Assembly (NCBI GenBank): GCA_003640645.1
Contig: QGHH01000018.1
Location: 1 to 64,000, forward strand
DNA: 64,000 nt
Direction of reading: 5' to 3'
Source of the DNA: Fredinandcohnia aciditolerans
Lineage (GTDB): Bacteria; Bacillota; Bacilli; Bacillales; Bacillaceae_L
This document shows positions 52,086-61,255 of the stretch, one piece after another. The notes under the pieces are model-generated. The model was not told the origin of the DNA and made no database searches. It saw nothing but the letters and a program-made list of their open reading frames with translations. Position numbers and translations under genes: made by a program. Numbering within the stretch: the stretch's first letter is position 1; each line of letters starts with the position of its first letter.

Positions 52086-53234
52086 CTATTTATACAAAAG
52101 ATATGGTTCTCTTTGTTTTTTGAAAGAAGCCACTTGCCCTTCACATGCCTCCAAGAAATCACCTGAAGTTCCATGTAAAATGTATTCCCTTAACTTTTTC
52201 GTTCCCGCTAATAAATCAAAAAAGTATTTTCCATTATTATTACTGATAAAGCTGAAATCATGTGGATACATGTCAGCTATCGTTTCTATAAGTAAAATTC
52301 CTGCTTCCAAAGAATTTAATATTCGTCTATCAACTACATGTAGTTGTATTCCTCGACATACTTCGTCTTTATGCTTTTGATAGGTAGGAATAAACGATGT
52401 AGGGCGTGCTAACACACCAGAAATCTTTTTTTGGTTAAATGTCCTTGCTAACCTTTGCCCGTCTATATATGGAGCACCAATATATTCAAAAGGTCTTGTC
52501 GTTCCTCTTCCTTCTGATAAATTTGTTCCTTCCACAAGACAAGTACCTGGATATAAGATATTCATATCAATGTTTGTTGTGTTCGGAGAAGGAGGTACCC
52601 AAAAAAGGCCTGTTTCATCATAGTACATATCTCTATTCCAACCTTGCATTGGAACAATAGTTAACTCACAATCATACCCAAATTCATGTTTAAATAATAA
52701 AGCAAGTTCCCCGACAGTCATGCCATGTCTGTTCGGTATTGGTAGTAAACCTACAAACGACCTTACATCCTCTTCTACTAAGTTCCCTTCCAATCTTTCT
52801 CCTGAAACAGGATTAGGTCGGTCCAAAACAACGAATTCTTTTCCGTATTCCGCGCAAGCCTCCATCACATAGGCCATCGTGTAAATAAATGTATAATATC
52901 TTGAGCCAATATCTTGAAGATCAAAAACGACCACATCAATTGGGTCTAACATTTCCTTAGAGGGTTTTCGACTTTCCCCATATAAACTAAAAACTGGTAA
53001 CCCCGTATCTGGATCCACTGTTGTTTCTACCTTTTCCCCTTCCTTCGCATCGCCACGAATGCCATGCTCAGGTGCGTATAATGCTGCTAACTGTATGTCT
53101 GGGTGTTCATAAAATAAGTCAATTGAAGGAACAAGGTTTTGATTAACACCCGTAATATTTGTTACAAGCCCAATACGTTTACCTAGATAGTCTTTATATT
53201 GACTCTCTAAAAAAACATCTAAACCAATCTTCAT
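52086..53234 (-). CDS. namZ: NamZ-type exo-beta-N-acetylmuramidase (DUF1343), without signal peptide
   Basis: A 382-residue enzyme of the NamZ/YbbC family, which cleaves terminal MurNAc from the non-reducing end of peptidoglycan fragments. Conserved blocks: RIGLVTNITGVN, LYAPEHGIRGDAKEGE, VVFDLQDIGSRYYTF, VVLDRPNPVSGERLEGN, and PGTCLVEGTNLSEGRGTTRPFE. The ATG at 53234 is chosen because AGGAGTGG lies at proper spacing; neither this nor the longer in-frame start gives a signal peptide, whereas the B. subtilis protein is secreted. It therefore probably acts inside the cell on imported disaccharides. It overlaps no gene; murQ follows. Confidence 0.9.
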   Translation of the reverse strand: MKIGLDVFLESQYKDYLGKRIGLVTNITGVNQNLVPSIDLFYEHPDIQLAALYAPEHGIRGDAKEGEKVETTVDPDTGLPVFSLYGESRKPSKEMLDPIDVVVFDLQDIGSRYYTFIYTMAYVMEACAEYGKEFVVLDRPNPVSGERLEGNLVEEDVRSFVGLLPIPNRHGMTVGELALLFKHEFGYDCELTIVPMQGWNRDMYYDETGLFWVPPSPNTTNIDMNILYPGTCLVEGTNLSEGRGTTRPFEYIGAPYIDGQRLARTFNQKKISGVLARPTSFIPTYQKHKDEVCRGIQLHVVDRRILNSLEAGILLIETIADMYPHDFSFISNNNGKYFFDLLAGTKKLREYILHGTSGDFLEACEGQVASFKKQREPYLLYK

Positions 53235-53287
53235 TAAACCACTCCTAACCATCAGTTCCTCAATAGGTCTGCTCATGTTTATATTCA

Positions 53288-53911
53288 TCATTCTTGGATG
53301 TCTTCTTTTGGAAATGATTTAATCGAAATCCACATAAGTACATAACACAGTAAAGAACCACCAAAATAAAGAATTAACATCGGTACCATTCGTAAGAGAG
53401 TGAGCACCAAAAGACAGCCTACGATCATGAATAGAGTTTGAAAAGGACGACCAATCGCCATAATTAATGCATATTTGATATATTCTAACGTTTTAAACTG
53501 ATAATGAACGAAAACCGGAAAAATATAGAGCGCAACTGTAAAATACACCAATAATAAAAATAAAAATAAATAAGAAAGTCCAAGTGTAATGATTCCATCA
53601 GATTTTTGGAAAAATCGAAGGTCAATGTATAGCACTGCACCTATTACTACCAATGCATACCCAAGTAGGTTCGATTGAATAAACTCGGATTTGTAATATT
53701 GCCAGAAGGTCTTAAAAATTGGAATATCTTTCTCACCTAGCATCCCCTTCCGAACAACTGAAAACATCGCTGCTGTGGCAGGGAATAAGCCTAAAACAAT
53801 GACTCCTAACAATGAAAAGGCTACCCAAAGAAGATTGATATACAATATTCTAGTTATAGCCTCCGCTATTCGATAAATTTTCCAAATTAATCCTTCAAAA
53901 CCTATACCCAT
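53288..53911 (-). CDS. YesL family (DUF624) membrane protein, copy 1
   Basis: A 207-residue protein with about five hydrophobic segments. N-terminal ITRILYINLLWVAFSLLGVIVLGLFPATAAMFSVVRKG is the DUF624 block. YesL-type genes usually accompany LplABC-like importers in Bacillus. It lies between the binding-protein gene and namZ, and a copy in the same position relative to its importer is at 59688-60308, with clear similarity. It might assist or gate the importer, but the function is unknown. Confidence 0.88.
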   Translation of the reverse strand: MGIGFEGLIWKIYRIAEAITRILYINLLWVAFSLLGVIVLGLFPATAAMFSVVRKGMLGEKDIPIFKTFWQYYKSEFIQSNLLGYALVVIGAVLYIDLRFFQKSDGIITLGLSYLFLFLLLVYFTVALYIFPVFVHYQFKTLEYIKYALIMAIGRPFQTLFMIVGCLLVLTLLRMVPMLILYFGGSLLCYVLMWISIKSFPKEDIQE

Positions 53912-53943
53912 TACATTTCACCTCAAAAACATGTGCCCTATTT

Positions 53944-53988
53944 GGGACAAGGAACCTGTCCCTGTGACCATCTTTGGTCCAGGGACAG
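53944..53988 (-). promoter_or_regulatory. Hairpin between binding-protein gene and yesL-type gene
   Basis: CTGTCCCTG / CAGGGACAG with inner GACCA / TGGTC (53956-53988), plus an alternative GGGACA / TGTCCC pair (53944-53962). No good T-run leftward, so it is more likely an mRNA-stabilising or partly terminating stem than a full terminator. Confidence 0.6.
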
Positions 53989-54003
53989 TGAATCCTTTGT
54001 TTT

Positions 54004-55599
54004 TTATTTTGCTTCTGCCCAACGGTCGTATGCTGCTTGGTTGATTTTTGCCATTTCTTCAGCACCTAATTTGTTTAATGTTTTTACGAAATTATCCCAC
54101 TCACCCTCAATGGATGCTTGACCAGAAACAAATTTCGCTTCCATTTGCTCTAAGTAAGAATCTAAATCTGGTTTAATTGTATTGAGTTTCGCTTGTTCTT
54201 CTTCAGTAAAGTACACTTGCGGGAATGGTAATTCCGCATATGGTAAATACTCTTCCTCAATCCAACCTGAAATTAGGTGAATAGTTGGGTTATCTTCTTT
54301 TGCAAAGAACTCCTGTTCTAACACCATTGGTACAGGAGTGCCAGCGCCCGGAGCGTGCTGTGCGTTTGCTTGTGTTGTATTCATACCTTCTGGGGCTAAC
54401 AGCTTCCAGTTTCCTTTATCATCCCACTCCCAGTTCTCACCTTCAACACCTAAACGAGCTAGGTAAGTACCTTCTTCAGAGTACATATAATCCAACCAAC
54501 GCATAGTTGCTTCCGGTTGTTCATTTTCTGATGAAATCGCTGCACGTCCTCTTTTGATTTCAGAAAGCTTTGTCATAAGCTTTTGATTATTAAGCTCACT
54601 TGTTAAAGGTGGTAACAATGGATAATTTGCCCCTAATGTTGGATCAGCATAGCCTACCATTACAATTGGCCAAGTTGGGAAAACACCTACAAGATCTTCT
54701 GCTCCTTTAGCTACATATTGTTCCCATGTATGAGAGAATACCTGTTGGTCTAAAAGCTTTTCAGAGTATAAACGGTTTAAGTATTTTAAGTATTCCTTAT
54801 ATCCATCCTGAACGAATGCATATCCAACCTTGCCATCCTTTTCAAAAATTCCGCCTTGTTGGTTAATTCCGAATGCCGGCATAAAGTGATATCTAAGTTC
54901 AGCAACACTTGAAGCAGTTAATGGAATTTCATCCGCTTTTCCGTTTTTATTTGGATCTTTTTCTTTATAATCCTTTAATAATTGGTATAGCTCTTCAGTT
55001 GATTCAGGTCTTTTATCAACACCTAGATTTTTTAACCAGTACCCATTCATCCACATAATTGGTACTTGAGATGTTGTAGATGTATCAATCCCTGGTAACG
55101 CATAAATATGACCATCTGGTGCTGTTATAGAAGACTTTAAATCTGGATATTTCTCCATTACCTTTTGTAAATTTGGTGCATATTGGTCAATTAGGTCCTC
55201 AAGTGGAGCTAGTAATCCTTGTGCACCGTAGTCAACCTCTTCGGCAGCAGTAAAGTTTGCTCCGAAAAAGACATCCGGAAGCTCCATACTCGTAAACGCT
55301 AATTGTTTTTGCTGTGCATATTGATCTGATGTTGAAGTTCTGTAGGTGAAATCCATATTAGTTAACTCTTTCATTTTCTTGAAGAAATTCATATCTCCCC
55401 AATTTGGCTGAAGCGGTGAACTCTGTCCCATCATTTCTAAAGTTAACGCTTCATTTACAATTGGATATCCTGTTGCATTTAAGTTCTTTGGTGCTTCTTT
55501 CTCTTTCGATACTTCTTCTTTATTCGAACAGGCTCCAAGAAGTAAACTAGATGCTAACAACACTGTTCCAGCTATTTTCATTTGCTTTTTGAACTTCAC
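54004..55599 (-). CDS. LplA-type extracellular solute-binding lipoprotein, copy 1
   Basis: A 531-residue lipoprotein with signal LLASSLLLGAC (Cys at residue 24) and a large SBP_bac_1-type body: LEMMGQSSPLQPNWGDMNFFKKMKELTNMDFTY, YALPGIDTSTTSQVPIMWMNGYWL, and LDYMYSEEGTYLARLGVEGENWEW. LplA/YtcQ-type proteins bind complex oligosaccharides for the LplB-LplC permeases encoded upstream in the same operon. The ligand is probably a peptidoglycan fragment given the company of namZ and murQ. AAGGGGGAT precedes the ATG. Copy 2 is at 62288-63901. Confidence 0.92.
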   Translation of the reverse strand: MKFKKQMKIAGTVLLASSLLLGACSNKEEVSKEKEAPKNLNATGYPIVNEALTLEMMGQSSPLQPNWGDMNFFKKMKELTNMDFTYRTSTSDQYAQQKQLAFTSMELPDVFFGANFTAAEEVDYGAQGLLAPLEDLIDQYAPNLQKVMEKYPDLKSSITAPDGHIYALPGIDTSTTSQVPIMWMNGYWLKNLGVDKRPESTEELYQLLKDYKEKDPNKNGKADEIPLTASSVAELRYHFMPAFGINQQGGIFEKDGKVGYAFVQDGYKEYLKYLNRLYSEKLLDQQVFSHTWEQYVAKGAEDLVGVFPTWPIVMVGYADPTLGANYPLLPPLTSELNNQKLMTKLSEIKRGRAAISSENEQPEATMRWLDYMYSEEGTYLARLGVEGENWEWDDKGNWKLLAPEGMNTTQANAQHAPGAGTPVPMVLEQEFFAKEDNPTIHLISGWIEEEYLPYAELPFPQVYFTEEEQAKLNTIKPDLDSYLEQMEAKFVSGQASIEGEWDNFVKTLNKLGAEEMAKINQAAYDRWAEAK

Positions 55600-55695
55600 A
55601 AAGAATCCCCCTTAATTGTAATTATGTTTCATCTAAAAAATGCCCCTTGTCAGACTTCCCCCTTCTTTCTCACCCCCTTGTTAAATGGAAAACAA

Positions 55696-56616
55696 TCATC
55701 CTTTCACAGAGCCAATCATGACGCCTTTTAAGAAGAAGCGCTGTAAGAATGGATAGGCGATTAATAATGGAGCCGCAGATACAATCATGACTGCATATTT
55801 CACAATACTTGCAATTCGTGCTTGTTCCCCAATCGCCTCTATGTTTCCACCTTGCATCATGATTTCTGTTGCAATTTCTTGCTGTATTAAAATTTCCCTT
55901 AAAATAAGCTGTAGTGGGAAAAGTTCTCGATCCGTTAAATAAATTAATGCTCCAAAATACTGATTCCAATGGCCGACTCCATAGAATAGAGCCATTACTG
56001 CAATAATTGGTGCGGATAATGGTAGCACAATCTGAAAGAACGTTCTGAATACAGAAGCACCATCCACCTCTGCTGCTTCCTCTAAACCTCTTGGAATCGT
56101 TACTTTAAAGAAAGTCATTGTTACGATAATATTCCATACAGATGCTGCACTAGGGATAACCATAGCCCAAATGGTATTGACCATTCCTAGATCTCTAACG
56201 AGGAGATAAGTTGGAACAAGCCCACCATCAAAGAACATGGTGAAAATCAGCATACCCATTATGACGCCTTTACCAACTAGCTCTGTTCGAGATAAGGCAT
56301 ATGCGCATGGTAAAGTAACAGCCAGGTTAATAAAAGTACCCAACAATGTGTAAAAAATCGTGTTTCGATATCCTATCCAAATGTCTTTACTTTCAAAGAC
56401 CCTTTGGAACCCTTCAAATGTAATATCCTTTGGGAACAACCACATTTCACCAGAGTTTACAAAGCTCGGGTTACTAATCGATGCACTCACGATATAAATA
56501 AGTGGATACATGATAATTATGATAAAAAACCAAACGAGAATTTTATTCGTGATATCAAACATTCGATCCGATTTTGTTTCCATGATTTTGCTAGACTTTT
56601 TCGGTTTTATCTTCAT
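55696..56616 (-). CDS. LplC-type carbohydrate ABC permease, copy 1
   Basis: A 306-residue membrane protein with six hydrophobic segments. The EAA loop TIPRGLEEAAEVDGASVFRTFFQIVLPLSAP and the MFFDGGLVPTYLLVRDLGM block mark the LplC/YtcP branch. The C-terminus FFLKGVMIGSVKG is typical. It follows the LplB-type gene by 13 bases and precedes the binding-protein gene. It is closely related to the protein at 60348-61244. No ATPase is encoded nearby. Confidence 0.93.
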   Translation of the reverse strand: MKIKPKKSSKIMETKSDRMFDITNKILVWFFIIIIMYPLIYIVSASISNPSFVNSGEMWLFPKDITFEGFQRVFESKDIWIGYRNTIFYTLLGTFINLAVTLPCAYALSRTELVGKGVIMGMLIFTMFFDGGLVPTYLLVRDLGMVNTIWAMVIPSAASVWNIIVTMTFFKVTIPRGLEEAAEVDGASVFRTFFQIVLPLSAPIIAVMALFYGVGHWNQYFGALIYLTDRELFPLQLILREILIQQEIATEIMMQGGNIEAIGEQARIASIVKYAVMIVSAAPLLIAYPFLQRFFLKGVMIGSVKG

Positions 56617-56629
56617 GCTGGATACTCCT

Positions 56630-57631
56630 TTACCATAGACTTGTACCCGTTTTTCTTGCGAGTCTGTTAAATACGATTAAAATGATAAAGTTTATTACGG
56701 AGTTAAATAATCCGACAGCCGTCGAGTAGCTAAACTGACCATTCAATAATCCAATGTCATATACATAGGTTTGAATGACTTGGGAAGCCTCTAGGTTCAA
56801 CGGATTCTGCATTAAAAGGATTTTTTCAAAACCAACTGACATAAAGTTACCCATATTTAAAATGAGGAGAATAATAATTGTTGGCATGATTCCAGGAAGG
56901 TTTATATGCCATATCCTTTGCCATCTAGTTGCTCCATCTACTTTTGCGGCTTCATGCAACTGTGGATCAATCCCCGCTAAGGCTGCTAAGTAGATAATCG
57001 CTCCCCATCCGAGGTTTTGCCATTCTCCAGAAAACACAAAGATTGTTTTGAACCATGCAGGGCTTGTCATAAAATCAATAGGTTCAAAGCCTAATAGTTG
57101 AATGAAATGATTGATAATACCTGTCGCGGGATCCAAAAATGCAATAAGCATACCAACGAAAACAACTACAGAAATAAAATGTGGTGCATAGGTAATAGTT
57201 TGGGCGGTTTTTTTGAACTTTCCATCCCTTAATTCATTTAATGACAATGCAACAATTATAGAAACTGGGAAAAGCAATAATTGATATAAATTAATCGATA
57301 ATGTATTCCACATTAAGTCCCAGAAATAATACGATTCAAAAAATCTAGTAAAATGATCGAAACCAACCCATTCACTACCAAGAATGCCATCTACTGCTCT
57401 AAAATTCTTAAATGCAATTTGCACACCATACATTGGATAGTATTTAAAAACTAGAAAATAGATAATTGCTGGTGCTAGTAAAATATATAACTGCCAATGC
57501 TTAATGATCTTCCTCATTCTCTGTGTTCTTACTTTACGATCTTTTGGTACCCCGTTTGAAATGGAAGTTTTAGGGTCATTGGTTTCAATATTCACTGTTT
57601 TATTCATGAGAGTTGAGACAACCCCTTTCAT
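56630..57631 (-). CDS. LplB-type carbohydrate ABC permease, copy 1
   Basis: A 333-residue membrane protein with an N-terminal cytoplasmic stretch of about 45 residues, then six hydrophobic segments. HWQLYILLAPAIIYFLVFKYYPMYGVQIAFK and the EAA loop DPQLHEAAKVDGATRWQRIWHINLPGI mark the LplB/YteP branch. Two starts are possible: ATG at 57631 and one eight codons later; the ribosome-binding site is unclear for both. It pairs with the LplC-type permease just downstream. It is the second gene of the operon, after the PIG-L-like gene. Confidence 0.9.
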   Translation of the reverse strand: MKGVVSTLMNKTVNIETNDPKTSISNGVPKDRKVRTQRMRKIIKHWQLYILLAPAIIYFLVFKYYPMYGVQIAFKNFRAVDGILGSEWVGFDHFTRFFESYYFWDLMWNTLSINLYQLLLFPVSIIVALSLNELRDGKFKKTAQTITYAPHFISVVVFVGMLIAFLDPATGIINHFIQLLGFEPIDFMTSPAWFKTIFVFSGEWQNLGWGAIIYLAALAGIDPQLHEAAKVDGATRWQRIWHINLPGIMPTIIILLILNMGNFMSVGFEKILLMQNPLNLEASQVIQTYVYDIGLLNGQFSYSTAVGLFNSVINFIILIVFNRLARKTGTSLW

Positions 57632-57725
57632 TCATATATAAGGGAAAAATCCTGGCGCTACACACTCGCATAGCGCCTCTTCAAGTAGTTATTCATAGGA
57701 AATAGGGGTTTGTTCTTCTCAGAAC

Positions 57726-58436
57726 TTAAATTTCATGTCCTGGAATAAACCCTCTTCTCACATTACCACCTGTTGGGAATTTTAACGTTTGGGCATATTT
57801 GGCTCGACTTACACAGCCTCGAACTGTCCCTAGTGCTTTGTAATAGTCATAGTATCGGAATGATTTTGAATTCATAATAAACCAATAGTTTGACAACGCT
57901 TCCAGATATGTTTCAAATTCTTCAGACACATCTACAAAAATATCAGGAACGTATCCCTCCATGTCCTCCCAGTTTTCACTATGATAGAATGGGTAGAAAT
58001 GTGGAGGTAGACCTTCTAGATCAAATCCTGGAAGACCTGCCTTTAATTGGGCAGCTTCTACAATTCTCGGACAAAGTGCATGGTCGGGATGGATACTGTT
58101 CACCCAGTGTGTGATTACAACAGTTGGACGCAGTTTACGCATTAGTGTTGCCACACGGGTAACAATCTCATCATCCAGCTTCAATTCTGCATCCTTGTAA
58201 TCTAGTGTTATACTTTTTCCACCTAAGATTTCTGCCACTTTTTCAGCTTCTTGGATTTTCTGTTTACGGTAGTCATCTACTGATATATGTGGAGGATTTC
58301 CTTTTTCACCTGCAGTCAAATGAACAAATGTCACATCCCATCCAGCTTTTGCATATTTATGAGCAATTGCTCCACCTTGAATCTCGACGTCCCCACAGTG
58401 TGCTCCTACTAGGACTAAATGCTTCTTATTTTCCAT
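57726..58436 (-). CDS. PIG-L (LmbE-like) deacetylase family protein
   Basis: A 236-residue protein of the PIG-L/LmbE fold, which in BshB, MshB and similar enzymes deacetylates GlcNAc-containing substrates with zinc. The first motif reads LVLVGAHCGDVEIQGGA, where most members have AHPDDE: Pro is replaced by Cys, the first Asp by Gly and the Glu shifts, so the general-base region is altered. The later HPDH zinc motif (SIHPDHALC) is intact. It is the first gene of the leftward amino-sugar operon, just after a cre site. It may act on an amino sugar or have lost catalysis. Confidence 0.87.
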   Translation of the reverse strand: MENKKHLVLVGAHCGDVEIQGGAIAHKYAKAGWDVTFVHLTAGEKGNPPHISVDDYRKQKIQEAEKVAEILGGKSITLDYKDAELKLDDEIVTRVATLMRKLRPTVVITHWVNSIHPDHALCPRIVEAAQLKAGLPGFDLEGLPPHFYPFYHSENWEDMEGYVPDIFVDVSEEFETYLEALSNYWFIMNSKSFRYYDYYKALGTVRGCVSRAKYAQTLKFPTGGNVRRGFIPGHEI

Positions 58437-58536
58437 TTTGTTTACACCTCTCCTATTTTTTGTTAATATGTAATTATTTTTAGAATACTCCCAAAACTGT
58501 ACGTAAGACTATAGGAACTAATTACCATATAAATGA

Positions 58537-58550
58537 AGATAACGCTTACA
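58537..58550 (-). promoter_or_regulatory. CcpA cre site at the head of the amino-sugar operon
   Basis: TGTAAGCGTTATCT on the minus strand fits TGWAARCGYTWWCW at all 14 positions. It lies about 100 bases upstream of the PIG-L-type start, where it could block transcription. Confidence 0.82.
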
Positions 58551-58702
58551 AACCTAAATAAAAAATATAGAATTTCTTCTATACTAAACTTTTGAACTAT
58601 CAACAGTATATCACGGAATAAAAACAAATGAAATCTAATTTTATTAAAAAATATAATATATTGTATTTATATTTCAAAAATTTTTAACTTATGCTCCTTA
58701 TG

Positions 58703-58736
58703 CAAAAATAATGGCCGACTCATATTAGAGTCAGCC
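58703..58736 (-). terminator. Terminator after the second murQ gene
   Basis: Leftward GGCTGACTC-loop-GAGTCGGCC then ATTATTTTT. It includes the murQ copy 2 stop codon. It separates the two amino-sugar units. Confidence 0.85.
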
Positions 58737-59669
58737 CTTTCCATAGTCACTATTTAAATTTACTGCTTGCTGTGCTACTTCAATCGCTTCTCGAACAAAC
58801 CCATTTGTAAGTTTGATGCTTTCTTTAGCGACTTCTAAATTAACTGCTGCCTTGATCATCACAATGGCTGGCTTTACTTCATAATTTGTTATTTCTAGTA
58901 TTTCTTCCACCTTGTTATAAGGCTCATGCGTTATAGTAGATACAATGTTTTTTGCACGTTCCTTTAATTTCACATTACTAGCATTTACGTCCACCATTAA
59001 ATTTTCATATACCTTACCTAGTTTTATCATGGACGAGGTGGTAATCATGTTCAATACCAGTTTATGGGAGGTTGCTGCTTTCATACGTGTTGAGCCCGTC
59101 AATACTTCTGGTCCTGTTAATACTTCAATGGCTATATCAGAGTATCTACTAATGATTGAATCCTGATTACTCGATAAGCTAATCGTTTTTGCACCAATCT
59201 TTTTTGCATACTGAAGTGCACCTACTACATAGGGCGTTCTTCCGCTTGCTGCAATTCCTACTACAACATCATGGTTGGTAAGGTTTTTTGCACCTAAATC
59301 CTGTGCCCCTAAATGAGGATCGTCCTCCGCACCTTCTACTGCTTCCACTAAAGCACGACTTCCCCCAGCCATGATTCCCTGAACCAATTCAGGCGAGGTA
59401 CGATAGGTTGGCGGGCATTCTACAGCATCCAGGATTCCAAGTCGCCCACTTGTACCGGCTCCTACATAAATTAATCTTCCACCGTTCAATAGCGATTGAT
59501 AGACGATATCGACAGTCGCTGCAATTTCAGGCAATACTGCTTCTACACAACCAGCAACCTTTTTATCTTCGTCATTAATGGTCTCTAATATCTCTCGAGT
59601 TGACAGTTGGTCGATATTCATACTTTTTTCATTTCTCATTTCTGTCGTTAATGCTTCAATTTTTAACAT
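58731..59669 (-). CDS. murQ: N-acetylmuramic acid 6-phosphate etherase, copy 2
   Basis: A 312-residue paralogue of the etherase at 51159-52073 with the same motifs: IYVGAGTSGRLGILDAVECPPTY, GAEDDPHLGAQDLG, GIAASGRTPYVVGAL, TGSTRMKAATSHKLVLNMITT and NYEVKPAIVMIKA. Both copies keep all recognisable active-site residues, so both look functional. It is the last gene of the second unit, behind the LplABC-type importer copy 2 and a YesL-type gene. AGGATGG precedes the ATG. Confidence 0.95.
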   Translation of the reverse strand: MLKIEALTTEMRNEKSMNIDQLSTREILETINDEDKKVAGCVEAVLPEIAATVDIVYQSLLNGGRLIYVGAGTSGRLGILDAVECPPTYRTSPELVQGIMAGGSRALVEAVEGAEDDPHLGAQDLGAKNLTNHDVVVGIAASGRTPYVVGALQYAKKIGAKTISLSSNQDSIISRYSDIAIEVLTGPEVLTGSTRMKAATSHKLVLNMITTSSMIKLGKVYENLMVDVNASNVKLKERAKNIVSTITHEPYNKVEEILEITNYEVKPAIVMIKAAVNLEVAKESIKLTNGFVREAIEVAQQAVNLNSDYGKG

Positions 59670-59687
59670 GTATCATCCATCCTGTAT

Positions 59688-60308
59688 TCATATTTCTGAT
59701 GCTTTCTCATATTTAGGGAACGTTTTAGCTGTCCCCCACATAACGACGTAAGCTATAACACTTCCCCCAAAAAAGAAAAGGAAAGCCGGGAAAAACTTCA
59801 AAGATAAATAGATACTTATACTAATGATCACAAGTAAAAATATAGTGAGAATTGGATGAACCATCCCTATTACGAATGACCATTTTACATATTGTCCAAT
59901 CTTTAAATTGAAATGAACAAATAAAGGAAAGATATACAAAAGAATTATAATGTATATTAGAAATAGCGCTATTACACCATAACTGGCTATAAAATAAGCT
60001 AGGCTTTCTTGACTTCTTAAAATTTGAAATTCAATCGACAACAAATAACCAATCAATAACATACTAATTCCAATGATATTAGATTTCACAAATTCACTTT
60101 TATATGACTTCCAAAAAGACCTAAAAATGTCTATATCTTTTTCTCCAATAATCCATTTTCGGACAACAGCAAACATTGCCACCGTTGCTGGCATAAACCC
60201 AAAAACAATTAATCCAAGTAAGGTAAACCCGACCCATAGCAAATTGAGATATGCGAACTTTGTAATTGATACACATAAACGATAATATCCACTTGCTATG
60301 CCATTCAT
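59688..60308 (-). CDS. YesL family (DUF624) membrane protein, copy 2
   Basis: A 206-residue membrane protein with about five hydrophobic segments. FAYLNLLWVGFTLLGLIVFGFMPATVAMFAVVRKWIIGEKDI parallels copy 1 at 53288-53911. It is placed between the permease gene and murQ copy 2, as copy 1 lies between its importer genes and namZ-murQ. The pairing in both units argues for a role tied to the importer. Function unknown. Confidence 0.88.
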   Translation of the reverse strand: MNGIASGYYRLCVSITKFAYLNLLWVGFTLLGLIVFGFMPATVAMFAVVRKWIIGEKDIDIFRSFWKSYKSEFVKSNIIGISMLLIGYLLSIEFQILRSQESLAYFIASYGVIALFLIYIIILLYIFPLFVHFNLKIGQYVKWSFVIGMVHPILTIFLLVIISISIYLSLKFFPAFLFFFGGSVIAYVVMWGTAKTFPKYEKASEI

Positions 60309-60347
60309 GCAAACATCCCCCTATAGATTGATAGTCTTTGTGTAGCC

Positions 60348-61244
60348 TTATTCTTTAACGGAACCAATTAATACACCTTTAACAAAAAACCTTTGTAGAA
60401 ATGGGTAGACAATAAGTAAGGGCAAAGCCGATACAATAATCACCGCATATTTTACTAGTGAAGCCGTTTTTACTTGCTCAACAAAAGACTGAGCTGTCCC
60501 CGCTCCCCCTGCGATACCTTCAGCACTAACTTCATTTAAGATCAGTATTTGTCTTAAAATCAGTTGCAGTGGATAAAGACTTTCATCAGATAAATAAATT
60601 AATGCGTTAAAATACTGATTCCATAATCCAACAGCATGGAATAGTGCCATTACCGCTATAATCGGAAGCGATAAGGGTAAAACCACTTTACGAAAAATGG
60701 TAAAGTCAGAAGCACCATCTATTTTAGAAGCCTCCACTAATTGGTCTGGAATCGTCTGTTCAAAAAAGGTTTTAGCAACAAGAATGGACCATGCTCCTAC
60801 AACACCTGGGATGACAATCGCCCAAATGGTATTCAACATCCCTAGGGACTGAACAACAAGGTAGGTTGGAATTAACCCCCCACTAAATAGCATGGTGATT
60901 AAAATCACCCATAGCAAAATCTTTTTCCCCTTAAGTTCTTTTCGAGATAATGCATATGAACAAGGTAGAAGAACGAGTAGGTGAAGTAAGGTCCCCACAA
61001 TGGTATAAATAATTGTATTTTTATACCCAACCCATATGGCGTCATTCTGAAAGACCCTTTGAAAACCTGCAAATGATACATCAACTGGCCAAAGCCACAT
61101 CCTACCGCTATTTACCGCATCGGGATCACTAATAGAAGCACTAATAACAAAAATTAACGGATATACAATGATTAACGTAATAACTGCTACAAATATTGTA
61201 TTCATGATATCGAACGCTTTATCTGATAGACTAAATGTTTTCAT
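60348..61244 (-). CDS. LplC-type carbohydrate ABC permease, copy 2
   Basis: A 298-residue permease with six hydrophobic segments and the EAA loop TIPDQLVEASKIDGASDFTIFRKVVLPLSLP. It resembles the permease at 55696-56616 along its whole length, including MLFSGGLIPTYLVVQSLGMLNTIWA. ATG at 61244 follows AGAGGTGATC; a GTG 18 bases upstream is possible. The C-terminus is FFVKGVLIGSVKE. It lies 11 bases after the LplB-type stop. Confidence 0.93.
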   Translation of the reverse strand: MKTFSLSDKAFDIMNTIFVAVITLIIVYPLIFVISASISDPDAVNSGRMWLWPVDVSFAGFQRVFQNDAIWVGYKNTIIYTIVGTLLHLLVLLPCSYALSRKELKGKKILLWVILITMLFSGGLIPTYLVVQSLGMLNTIWAIVIPGVVGAWSILVAKTFFEQTIPDQLVEASKIDGASDFTIFRKVVLPLSLPIIAVMALFHAVGLWNQYFNALIYLSDESLYPLQLILRQILILNEVSAEGIAGGAGTAQSFVEQVKTASLVKYAVIIVSALPLLIVYPFLQRFFVKGVLIGSVKE

Positions 61245-61255
61245 GTGATCACCTC

